Assembly: GCA_015039465.1 (NCBI GenBank) | Contig: MU130382.1 | Span: forward strand, 292,386-356,385 | DNA from: Phlegmacium glaucopus | Taxonomy: Eukaryota > Basidiomycota > Agaricomycetes > Agaricales > Cortinariaceae | Direction of reading: 5' to 3' | Length of the DNA: 64,000 bases | Notes under the pieces: generated by a model | Seen by the model: the letters and a program-made list of their open reading frames with translations, nothing else | What the model was told of the DNA's origin: nothing | Database searches by the model: none | Translations under genes and position numbers: made by a program | In this document: positions 9,937-20,056 of the stretch, in pieces | Layout: every line of letters begins with the position of its first letter | Position numbering within the stretch: the stretch's first letter is position 1

Positions 9937-11540
9937 CCGGTGTATCCTGGGTATGCCATGCCGGTGTACATGTGTGCATGATGCCTATGCCCCGCTGGTC
10001 CGTGCACAATCCCGGCCACAACTGGCTGTTTAGCTGATGCCGATTCCTGTATGATGCCGGTCAGGACGCTATGCCGTGCCGGGCCATGAACCAAGCTGGC
10101 TGATATGCCGGTTCTCTTCTCATTCATACTAGTGCTCATTAACATGTGCAGGTGCATGAGTTTAATAGCCCAGTGTTTAATGTAATTGGAGAAGGTAAAG
10201 TAATGGCCCCAACAATTCCTGTGAGTTTGAACACATCATGCCATGCCAACATACTCAGACGGCTCTAGGGAACTAGTGACCGTGAACGTCTATCGGCACA
10301 TGCCGAGGTGTTGGCTCTTCAGGAACAGCTCAGTCTATCATACAAAGATGCTGCACATCGGTTATATATGGCAGAACTGGAGAGAATGAAGTCGGACGAG
10401 AGGATGTATAAGGCCTTCGCCAACTTGCAGGCCTTCACAGAGTACACACTTGGTTCGGCATACGACCAAGTTCGTAACATTGAAACCTCCTTGACCACTG
10501 ACCCCGGCAACAGTGGATCAGGTGCTCAGAGAGATAGTCAGGCTAGCATTTAGTTACACTAAGTTAGAATAAGGAAAAATGTGTCCCTTGTAAATGTCCA
10601 GCCATGTACGCCCATTCCGGCATTCCAAATGTGTCCTGGCACAGCGATGGTGGACATTAGGCCCAACTCCCGGTCATTCGGCCCAACTGCCAGTCATTAG
10701 GCTCGACTGCCGGTCATCAAAGTTGGGCCAGGGATCTGCCGACATGTCTGGTAATACCGGCATAAGCCGGTATACCTGGTGGTACCGGCATATCTGATGA
10801 TACCGGCATGGATCCTGACACTGGCCCCAGCATTTGTGCTCTTCCAATGCCGGTCATCCATATGGGCCACCAGGTGCCCAAAGTGATGATGGCCCTAGAA
10901 TTTAGTGAGGAGCAATATTAAGGTCCAGGCTCGGATAGTCATGCACTGTCGTTCCAAGAGAATCCGGCATTCCCAATGCATTATGGCATACATGACACCG
11001 GCAGATATTAAGTCCGACTGCCGGTCATCTAACCGTGCCAACTGGCAGGGCTGGTAACAACGGCACTGATATTTGTGGTTTTTGACTGCCGGTCATCCAA
11101 GGGTGCCAGGAAGAGGCCAAATGACATGGCTGATCCTCCCAGCACCGGGTTTGATGCACCACCAATCTGGATGGCTGATGGCTGGCATACTCATTCAAAG
11201 TGTGCCAGGCACCAGGCACATGGCATGGCCGATTATACCAGCAGCAGGAATTCGCTGCCCGGGGGTCCAATGGTACCGGATGGCTCACTCACTAATACTG
11301 GTTGCCGGTCATCTGCAGCGTTCCAGGGACAGGGCAACCGGCTGACCGTACCACGCTAGCGCCGGCATAGTACAGGCATTGGGATGAACAGCAGGCATTA
11401 TGGCCCATTCCTGGAATTGGTATGGTACGACACAGTGTGTGTATTTCTATATATGGTAGGTGGTATTCCCGGATTTAGTGCATTCTGGGAACCTGCACCA
11501 TCCGACACACTGTGTCCGTTCCGGGAATCATATGGTACGA
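9937..11540. repeat. CCGG-rich tract with dispersed GCCGGTCATC words
   Basis: About thirty CCGG tetramers occur here, mostly as TGCCGGT, ACCGGCAT or TGCCGGCAT-like words. GCCGGTCATC recurs near 10711, 10850, 11022, 11092 and 11303, and a pair of related segments with GGTACGACACA-TGTG lies near 11422 and 11532. No long open frame spans the tract. The vocabulary resembles the GCCGGT run of the first gene in the window. It ends abruptly where the CG-depleted block begins. Confidence 0.6.
10273..10553 (+). pseudogene. C-terminal fragment of an orphan coiled-coil protein
   Basis: The open frame includes AHAEVLALQEQLSLSYKDAA and RLYMAELERMKSDERMYKAF, a clear amphipathic helix, and ends in a short S/G/Q-rich tail. 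It lacks an upstream start and a stop precedes it, so it is probably a gene fragment. The same short motif (AHTEV) can be read at 41-60 near the left edge of the window, hinting at two members of one family. No function is known. Confidence 0.4.
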
Positions 11541-11963
11541 CACACTGTAGTGCCTCAACCTGAAGATAGCCCACTTTTCAGCCAGAGCTTCTTGTCCTTT
11601 TGCATGAGCAGCAGCTATCTGCTGCTTTTATGATGTTGTAGGCATGAAAGAATAACAGGTGAATCCCTGCCAGGATATATGAAAACACAGGTTAATTGAT
11701 TTGCCTGGACAGCACTACAAATAAAGGACCCTTTACTATGGTGCTATGGTGCTATCCAGCACTATCCAGCGCTAGTAAGCAAACCCTGAATTTACTAATG
11801 AGTGGGTAAATGGTGCAGTATGCTACTAGTACTACTCACACTTGGGTTGAGAGCTGTGGCTTATGCCCAGCATTATGAGTCTGTCTGAATTCCGAGATCT
11901 GAGGTGTCAGAAAGTTGAAGTCACACTTTGGCTGGTACTAGTATTAATTATCATTGTATTTCA

Positions 11964-12730
11964 TAGGGATGCCAAAGTTTGGTTCTGAACCAGTCCAGAC
12001 AACCAGAACCAACCAAACCAAACCAAGTATCTGGTTCAGTTCTGGTTCTGGTTCTGGTTCTTGATTGGCCAGAAATCTGAGAACCAGTTCTGAACCAGTT
12101 CAAACCATTCTGAACCACTATATCCTAAGGCAAACTTTTAAGTAATATATTTATTTATTTGCATTATTTTACAGGTTAAATGGCACAATGTACCTGTATC
12201 TGTAATGAAAATATCTATTTAAGTCACCAACACAATATATTTCCAATCACAAGTACATCATTTTTTGGTCTGGCATAGTACATAATCAATAATATGTCTC
12301 ATTTACTTTATAACTTCAGGTTTTATTAATATTAATATACTCCTATTGCATGAAAGTTGTCACTAGTTGGCAAAATGATTTAGTAGTATTTTTTTCTTTT
12401 CATGTTTACTTGTAGTGATGTCATAGTTATAACACCAATACTACAAAATTCTGGCCTCAAATGTCAAGATATATTTATTTCTAAGAAATAAGATGTAATT
12501 TTAGAAAATAAAATTTAAAATGAGAATTTCTTGTCTAATTGGTGATATCCTAACAAAAGTTCTGGTTCTTATGGTTCAAACTGGTTCTGAACCAGAACAG
12601 AACTGAGAGAACCGGTTCTGTTGGTTTGGTTCTGGTTCTGGTTCTGGTTCTGGTTTTCCTAAGTGGTTCTGGTTCTGGTTCTGAAAAAATAGGTCCCAAA
12701 CCAAACCAAACTGAACTTCAGCATCCCTAG
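11964..12730. mobile_element. Non-autonomous hAT-like element with GGTTCT subterminal repeats
   Basis: The ends are inverted: TAGGGATGC plus AAGTT-GGTT on the left, and the complement ending GCATCCCTA on the right. The flanks GTATTTCA and GTTTTCA fit an 8-bp target duplication with one base lost, as hAT elements make. Inside each end lie runs of GGTTCT or its complement (about 12000-12118 and 12558-12690). The middle is A+T-rich with no open frame, so the element needs a transposase in trans. It is fully CG-depleted and therefore old. Confidence 0.55.
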
Positions 12731-12810
12731 TTTTCACTGGCTTTTGGGTTTTTGAAACCCTGAAAACCCAGGTTACCCAACACAACTACTTTAATAATAT
12801 GTAGACAGTA

Positions 12811-13523
12811 TGTTACAACTTCAAAGAGTTCAGATGATTCTGACTCTAAACAGTTGTATAAAGATTGTTCATTTGAATAGATTGAGCTCAGAAGAGTGCT
12901 AAGAGGTCATCTCTTAGTATTGTCTTAAGAGTTTGAGAGAGATTGAGGAAAGTAGAAAGTACTATTCTCAAGAACTAGCTAGAGAATACAAGTGAAGTAA
13001 ATACAGTATTTATATAAAGGAAATGAGTTGCATGTAAAGAATGAGTCATAGTTAAATGTAAAGGTGACTCATGCAATGAGTCAGACACATGCATCAGGAA
13101 AAAATAACCTTGGCCTGGCTGGCTCTGGCTGCCCTGGCCAGCCCTGAACATCATTGGCTAGGTTTAAAAATATGAAGAAAATATAACAAATCACAGAAAT
13201 ATTTATAGCATCCAATTCCAAAAACAGTAAACAATTACATAAGACAGATGTTATAAATATTTCTGTGATTTTTTATATTTTTTTCAGATTTTTAAACCTA
13301 GTCAAAGATGTTCAGGGCTGGCCAGGGTTAGCCAGGGCAGCCAGAGCCAGCCAGGCCAAAGTTACTGTTTCCTGATGCCTGTATGTGAAACATATATGAA
13401 ACAATGAAAAAGTGAAGGAAAAGGTATATAGATGGTAACAAAGAAAGGATGTAAGACATGTGTAAGTGAAATGAGAACATGTTCAGTGGAGTTAGGAAAG
13501 AAAAAGAAAAATAGTTTGTAACA
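12811..13523 (-). repeat. Solo LTR B, interrupted by a MITE
   Basis: It begins TGTTACAACTTC and ends TTTGTAACA, and aligns with the LTR at 7343 over its length once the 13095-13374 insert is removed. It has no adjoining gag or pol, so it is a solo LTR from recombination. The word CAGTA flanks the left end and recurs six bases beyond the right end, a possible displaced target duplication. CG sites of the younger LTR appear here as TG or CA. Confidence 0.75.
13095..13374. mobile_element. Fold-back MITE nested in solo LTR B
   Basis: This 280-bp insert is a near-perfect hairpin. The left arm (13095 to about 13207) and right arm (about 13251-13374) are inverted copies, starting CAGGAAA and including TTGGCCTGGCTGGCTCTGG and, near the loop, CACAGAAATATTTATA. 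The loop is only about 43 nt. The right arm carries an extra GCCAGGGTTA segment. No coding capacity. The target duplication is unclear; AT flanks both ends. Confidence 0.7.
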
Positions 13524-14471
13524 CAATAACAGTAGACTGGAACTTAGTACTTCTTACTAGAATAGCCAATTATAGTAATTGATCCTTTGTAGTCTTTCAT
13601 GGTTTTCAAAGGTTTCCCAGCTTTTCTGGGTTTTCTAGACTATGTTTTTCACAAGTTTTCCAAAACCCTACCTGCTTTTCTACTTTTTAGCCTTTTAGCT
13701 TTTAGGTGGTTTACATTGGTTTTAAGGGGTTTTTTGGGGTTTTAAAACCCAAAAAACCTGATGGTCAACTTGCTGATGACTGGGTCCCTGGGGTATGGGT
13801 ACACATTGGTGCTGAGATACCTGTGGGTTACCTGTGACAATCCCTAGTGATACTGACTTAGCCAATCTTTAACACAATTATTGACAAGATCATGAAAAAA
13901 ATAAATTGTGCTTATCTCATGCTTATCATACCACAGTGGTTATCATTTCTTCATGATGTAGGGCAGTGACTTCAACTTTAGGTTTCAATGAAATTTTTGA
14001 ATTGGTGGTGGTTGGTGGACTGTGGTAGTAAAGAGAGAGTTGCATCAGAAATGTCTCTCTGTCCAAGTCTAAGTCCAAAAAATTCAGAGTTCAACTTACT
14101 CTGTTAAAACACTGGCCATGTGAAAATGCATCACATCTATATCATCAGATTTGTCAGACCTTATTTGGACCCTATGCATTTACAGTGCTTACTCACCCAC
14201 CCTACAGGCAGGTCTATATAATGGTGAAAGGTATTATAGGTCTATGCAAGACTGGGTTTCTACATGAACAGAAATGCACTTCCAGTGGGCCAGGTGTATG
14301 TTGTATGATGAACATTGAAACTAAATATTTACAGACAATTTTGAGTCAAACACAGTTTTAAGAACTACCAATTTCAATATAAACTCTACATATCAACTAA
14401 AAAGAACAAGAAAATGGGAGGTGGGTGTAAGAAGATACTGGGAGGTGGCAAAATAAAATTGACAAGCAGAA
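13524..14471. other. Gene-free A+T-rich stretch inside the CG-depleted block
   Basis: Only short, unconvincing frames are present. Runs of GGTTTT, CCAAAAC and AAAACCC words (about 13600-13760) suggest decayed repeat DNA. A sequence ending TGACAATCCCTAG (about 13848) looks like the end of another TAGGGAT-type element, but I could not find its partner. Confidence 0.4.
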
Positions 14472-14893
14472 TGTTACAGCTTCAAAAGGTTCGGAGCATT
14501 CTGACCTTAAACAGCCATATGAAGATCAGTTCATCATATAATGAGCTCAGAAGAGTGCCAAGAAGTCATCTCTTAGTATTGTCTTAAGAGTTTGAGAGAG
14601 ATCAAGAAGAAAAGCAGGCACAATTCTCAAGAACTAGCTAAAGATCATACAAAGTAGTAAATACATTATTTACACTGAAAGATGAGTCGCATGTAAAGGG
14701 TGGAGTCATATGTAAGAACAGAAGTGACTCATACAATGAGTCAAATGCATGTGTATGAAACATATAGGTGAAACAATGAAAAATGTAAGGCATGTGCATG
14801 TGAATGGAGATGAAAAAGGTATGTGAAGCATATGTAAGTGAAATGTCCATGTGTTCAGTGGAGCTAAAGAAAGAAAAATGAAATTTGTAACAC
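14472..14893 (-). repeat. Solo LTR C with perfect target duplication
   Basis: 422 bp bounded by TGTTAC and GTAACA and flanked on both sides by CAGAA (14467-14471 and 14894-14898), the 5-bp duplication expected of Ty3/gypsy integration. Internal landmarks match the LTR at 7343, including the self-primer region (14629-14640). Solo LTRs arise by recombination between the two LTRs of a full element. Confidence 0.88.
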
Positions 14894-15104
14894 AGAATGG
14901 AAAATGACTCTCTTGTGGTAACAATCAGTCAGGCTTGATGAGAAGTTTACAATACTAATCCAGAAACTATATTTGAGAGCAAATGTTGAGCAATGAAGTA
15001 AACATGTTAAGATCTAAAATTATACATACCTCTAAAACCAAAACCTCTCTAAATCTATATTTAAGGCATATCTTAGACAGATGATCACTGATAATTGATG
15101 GTTT

Positions 15105-18100
15105 TCAGAAAAGAGGTGGAATCCAGACTCTCTGATGGTTTTTGGTGTGGAATATGGCATTGTCATGTATTGCAAGGGAAGATGGCTGGGATGAAAGATG
15201 AATGTTGCCAGAAGAATCTTTCCAGGTAAAAACACCATCAAGAAGTGGTAATACAACATGTAATTGAGTGTTATCAGATGAAGATGAAACAGAGGTATAT
15301 CCATTTAGCTCTGATTCACACTCTCCTGTGGTTCTATTCCAGATCTGTGCAGTGTGATCATCAGATGCAGTCACAATATGCATACCATCAGGAGAGAAGG
15401 CAGTAGATATGACACAGTCTGAATGTCCTTTCAGCTTTGCTTCACACTCCCCTGTGCCTGTATCCCAAGTCTGTACAGTGTGATCATAGGATGCAGTCAC
15501 AATATGCATACCATCAGAGAAGTCAGCAGATCTGACCCAGCCTGAATGTCCTTTCAGCTTTGCTTCACACTCTCCTGTGGCTGTGTTCCATATCTGTGCA
15601 GTGTGATCATCAGATGCAGTCACAACATGCACACCATCAGGAGAGAAAACAGCAGATATGATACAATCTGAATGTCCTTTCAACTTTGCTTCACACTCTC
15701 CTGTGGCTGTATTCCATATCTGTGCAGTGTGATCATCAGATGCAGTCACAATATACATACCATCAGGAGAGAAGACAGCAGAATTGACTTGCTCTGAATG
15801 TCCTTTCAACTTTGCTTCACACTCCCCTGTGGCTGTATTCCAGATCTGTGCAGTGCAATCAGAAGATGCAGTCACAATATGTATACCATCAGGAGAGAAG
15901 ATAGCAGATCTGACCCTGGATGAATGTCCTTTCAGCTCTGCTTCACACTCTCCTGTGGCTGTGTTCCAGATCCGTGCAGTGTGATCATCAGATGCAGACA
16001 CAATATGCATACCATCAGGAGAGAAGACAGCAGATGTGACACAGGATAAATGTCCTTCCAGTTCTGCTTCACACTCTCCTGTGCCTGTATCCCAAGTCCG
16101 TACAGTGTGATCATAGGATGCAGTCACAATATGCATACCATCAGGAGAGAAGTCAGCAGATCTTACCCAGCCTGAATGTCCTTTAAGCTTTGCTTGACAC
16201 TCTCCTCTGGCTGTATTCCAGATCCATGCAGTGCAATCAGAAGATGCAGACACAATATGCATACCATCAGGAGAGAAGGCAGCATAAAAGACTCCAGATG
16301 AATGTCCTTTCAGCTCTACTTCACACTCCCCCTGTGGCTGTATTCCAGATCCTCACAATGTGATCATGACATGCAGACACAATATGCCTACCATCCAGAG
16401 AGAAGGCACTAGAATTGACAACACCTGGATGTCTCAGAACTGCTTCAGACAGACTCCATGCCTTTCTCCTTCCCACACAGAGCTTCCATTGACAGTTCAT
16501 TCCACTTCCATATGTTTTCCAAACATCTGATTTTTCTGGCAGCCAAGCTAATGCTGATGGACATCCCTCAAGACTGTTTCTTTTGATGAAATCAAAATTC
16601 TCTTTCAAAAACCATTTGGCATCAACCACTATTAAGGCCAAGTGTTTTTGTGTCTAGTTTCTGTTATAAGTGCAATTTATTTGCAGCAACAAGATTACTT
16701 ACATTTGCCCAGCTTTCAAGTCAATATAGTGCATGCATTGCAGCTTCTAACTTTCCTAAAATACTCAAACAATCCATCCATCGCAGGAGATGCATTGAAA
16801 AAATTGTTTCAACCTATCAGATCCTTTATTGTTGTCTGCATAAGTGAAGTGAAAATCCCAGCTATCACAAGCATATGCAAGTGACTCAGAAATCTTTTCA
16901 CATTTCCTTTCTGCCAAGTAAGAAACATCTTTTTTACCCAACCATTCCATATTCATTAGTGATAGACACTGTAGTCCTAGTAATTCATGTGCAGCACAGG
17001 GGTCAAGATAGTGCTTTGAGGAAGGAATCCCATTACTAATGAAATCATGGAAGGAGGCATGGAATGTTGAGATGGGTAGATTATGGTCTTTAGATGGAAT
17101 ATATATCAAGGAATGAAGAGAAGAAAGGGCAGCCTCAGTGTGCTCTATGGGCATTTGCATCAAAGCACTGATGGCAGGGATAGAAAGAGGATTGTAAGCA
17201 TATACAACAGCTGTAAGAACCATCTGTATCTCTAATTTCTCCCCACTATTTGTAGAGTCATAGGCAGCATCCAAAATTCTTTCATAAAGGATATCTAATG
17301 GTTGGGTTATACCAGATGTTGGCTCCAACACAGAATTGACAACATTTGAAAGATGCTGAGGCATGCCAAAGCTACCTCTCTGAGTGATATATTTGCAGAC
17401 AGTTGCTGCATAAATGAACAAAGTACCAGACATGTTGACAAGCCTGTCAAGTTCAGCCTGAGGAGGCCAGTCATGTCTATTATGCTTAATTTGACCTCCA
17501 AGCAAGCAAGCTTTGATATAAAGCTCAATATCAGCCCTGACTACCTCTTTTTCAACCTCATGAAGGATGAAATTGGAATGGCCCCAAGAATAATCAAAAG
17601 TCTCCTTGAGCACTATCTCTGGACAACTAGTGATGAAGAATTTGACTGGAAGAGATTTACTGTGCATTGAGATCACAGAAAGTAACTCAGCCACAAGGGA
17701 CTGGTCAGAACACTCATCCAGAGCATCAAGAACAATAACTGGGACATTTACTACTTCTCTGGTATCCCTGTATGCATCACTGAGTGGCCTAACAATGAAA
17801 TTCGGGAATTGTTTCCTAATGAGCAGTCAGGATTGGCTTCTACCACTGTAGTACCACATCCAGGATAAGTTGTGACAGAGAAGGAAGATACTCAGCCAAC
17901 TGAAGGGCAATGGTGGGGATGATGCAACGAACATCACTAGTATCAACTCGGAGGTGAGAAGAGAAGAAGGTACCACCAAGGGAACCCTTTTCACGAAGGA
18001 TTTGTAAGCAATTGTCGTTTTGCCGGTTCCAGCCATCCCATTGAGCCAGTATACCTTTGTGGTTGTATTATCATTTGCCCACACTTGCAGTGCATCAAGG

Positions 18101-18912
18101 ATCGCCTCGCGAGTATTCGCCGTACATGTATTACGTGGAGCAGGGGATGCTGCATCATATTCTGCGAATTGCGCACGTGGTAGGAGTTTCTCAGAATGTA
18201 ATCTATGAACTAGTCTTTAGCGGAGATCATTATGGTTCAATGATTATACGCTCACTAAGATTCGAGACTTCGATTGTTCATTTCCATCAGCTTTGGATTC
18301 ATGCTGGATCTGACAATATGATACAACCCCCAGTACATCGATTGGCTTTTATGCAGATAGAATGATACTTACACTGTCGGCTATGTAAAATGTCGGCTGG
18401 TGCAGGTATACATTGTGAGCGCCTGAGAAGGCAGACATTGAACTATGGGTGTTTGGAGATGTGTGCTATATGAGCGGTAATTAGTGACGATGGTGAGCGC
18501 AGCGTAGACGCTGACCATAGGTGGAGTTTCTGGTCCTTGGCTACTAGCGGAACCCAGTTGCCTGGGCACAGCAGGTCCGGACGCTGAAATGGGTACGGAG
18601 ATTGCAGAGGACGGTGGGTATGCTTCCGTATTCGCAGCCGCCGTGGCAAGTGGGCGATCGACACTGACCACAGGGACCACTTCAAGCAGCAAATTACTTG
18701 AAAGTATGAGGATGTTAAGCAGTAATCAGACAATAGGATTTAGTTACCCACCTTGTTCCTGCATCCACCGCCGCCATCTGATTACCCGAATCCACTTCGA
18801 TCGATGACAATGTAGGTGGGCGCTTCAAATGGAACAGAGAAGATAACCTCCCTTTGAAAGATCGAGCAACTTTTTCTAGGTGATTGTTCCTAGATGGACT
18901 TTCGCTCGACAT
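15105..18912 (-). pseudogene. NACHT-WD40 STAND protein, decayed
   Basis: Order on the minus strand: an N-terminal exon starting MSSESPSRNNHLEKVARS (18912), a segment with SAFSGAHNVYLHQPTFY (about 18370-18440), a NACHT NTPase with Walker A GMAGTGKTTIA (about 18010-18050) and Walker B VIVLDALDEC (about 17712-17741), a helical linker, and nine WD40 repeats (about 15300-16420) of the type DGMHIVTASDDHTAQIWN. Proteins of this class act in fungal self/non-self recognition and programmed cell death. Lesions: frame changes just after Walker A (about 18005) and near 17840, one in a T run (16798-16803), a TGA at 16721-16723, and an extra C in a C run (16328-16332). Some could be missed introns, but together they indicate a dead gene. 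The C-terminal two thirds is CG-depleted; the N-terminal part is not. Confidence 0.8.
15300..16420 (-). repeat. WD40 tandem array, 126-bp units
   Basis: Nine 42-codon units follow each other with very high similarity (GECEAKLKGHS, then SAFSPDGMHIV, then ASDDHTAQIWN). Eight share one open frame; the ninth is set off by the frameshift at 16328-16332. One unit lacks the proline of SPDG. High internal similarity of WD repeats is typical of fungal recognition genes, where units are reshuffled. Confidence 0.85.
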
Positions 18913-18943
18913 GATGATGATAGTTTCAATGAAGAGCAGCTGT

Positions 18944-19321
18944 CTAGCTAGGTTCGGAGCAAGCCCTTGCTCCGGGAGACGGTGTTAAAGGTGGCGTTCT
19001 GAAGGAAGGGGAGCGATCTCTGCGAGGTGTTGGACGTCCCTGGGATGCATTCGAGCCTCCTCGTCGAGACGGTGTTAAAGGTGGCGTTCTGAAGGAAGGG
19101 GAGCGATCTCTGCGAGGTGTTGGACGTCCCTGGGATGCATTCGAGCCTCCTCGTCGAGACGGTGTTAAAGGTGGCGTTCTGAAGGAAGGGGAGCGATCTC
19201 TGCGAGGTGTTGGACGTCCCTGGGATGCATTCAAGCCTCCTCGAGACTTGGAAGGAGTGGTTGGGTGCGGAGTGGTGGCTGGGTTTGATGGGCCAACTAA
19301 CCCATGACCTGACGCACTCAT
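18944..19321 (-). CDS. Small Ser/Pro/Arg-rich repeat protein (hypothetical)
   Basis: The 125-residue frame starts MSASGHGLVGPSNPATTP and then consists of a 30-residue unit repeated three times (SRRGGSNASQGRPTPRRD, then RSPSFRTPPLTP). Predicted disordered and strongly basic, with many SP/TP sites that could be phosphorylated. It stops 31 bp upstream of the first methionine of the NACHT-WD40 gene on the same strand, so it may be an upstream exon or leader of that gene instead of a gene of its own. No family recognised. Confidence 0.4.
   Translation of the reverse strand: MSASGHGLVGPSNPATTPHPTTPSKSRGGLNASQGRPTPRRDRSPSFRTPPLTPSRRGGSNASQGRPTPRRDRSPSFRTPPLTPSRRGGSNASQGRPTPRRDRSPSFRTPPLTPSPGARACSEPS
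18974..19243 (-). repeat. 90-bp tandem repeat, three copies
   Basis: The unit containing GGTGTTAAAGGTGGCG starts at 18981, 19071 and 19161. The copies are almost identical, with only a base or two differing, and in frame, so the array is recent. Unlike the neighbouring block it retains CG sites. Confidence 0.92.
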
Positions 19322-20056
19322 TTTGTCACAACGAGCGCGATCTATGTCAAAAAACTTGTTAAGCTTTTTATTTAGATTCCATTAAACGAAATGAATCGTA
19401 CCTGGTATCCAGATAGTGGGATCTGAGCAATGGAAAAGAGTGTAGATAGAGGTAAATGTAGCCGAAAAAGACAGGCGAAAAGCAGCAGTTGTAGTTTAAG
19501 ATAAAGGAGGCTATCTTGATCCAAGTCGATTAACTGACAAATAAATCGAGAGGACAAGGACAACACTCTGTTCAATCAAATTTGAAAATTTGACAATTGA
19601 CTTCGTGATTTTTGGTCATTGACCATACACCACTAGTACTGCCCTACTCTACATTCGTCCCTCATTTCGTGAAATAGCAAACAAACGATTGACCAGAAGC
19701 TCCAAAACCATGGTAACTATATGTATACCACATAAATCTTTAAATGAAGCAAATGAAGCAAAAAAAAAAAAAAGAAAACACTTAAACAATTAAAACACAA
19801 GGGGGGTACCTAAAAGTTGACAATTTTTTTTCCAACATGAATGATACAAAACTCGAAAGGAACAACAAGCAACAAGAGTGGGGATTTTAATAAAATGTTC
19901 TCAACGATTTCATTTGAATTGAAGATCAAGATAGAAAAGGCCTCTGAAAAGAAGGTTGAAAAAAAAACAAAAATGCAAAAGGCATGGTAACGTACAAGGA
20001 AAATCGAAATGAAGAGAATGGTTCACGAAAGAGAAGAAATGCATAATGTTAATTAT
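19322..20056. other. Intergenic, no gene seen
   Basis: A+T-rich spacer with an A run near 19760-19773. It should hold the 3' end of the EPL1 transcript and the 5' flank of the small repeat ORF. No repeat or conserved element recognised. Confidence 0.5.

Larger units (their letters stand above)
11540..17927. other. CG-depleted block (deamination decay)
   Basis: By eye only nine CG dinucleotides occur in about 6.4 kb, whereas flanking sequence has several per 60-base line. TG and CA are in excess. Everything inside is affected alike: the hAT-like element, both solo LTRs, the MITE and the C-terminal part of the NACHT-WD40 gene. Known cause in fungi: cytosine methylation at CG in silenced DNA followed by deamination. 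Edges are sharp, between 11539 and 11770 on the left and between 17803 and 17928 on the right. Confidence 0.85.

Noticed and set aside
13560..13860. Second TAGGGATT-ended DNA transposon ending near 13848
   Set aside because: Only one terminus could be found; a partner inverted end was not visible.
19733..19800. CRISPR-like or other regularly spaced arrays
   Set aside because: None found anywhere in the window; the direct repeats present are contiguous tandem coding repeats, and this is a eukaryotic genome.
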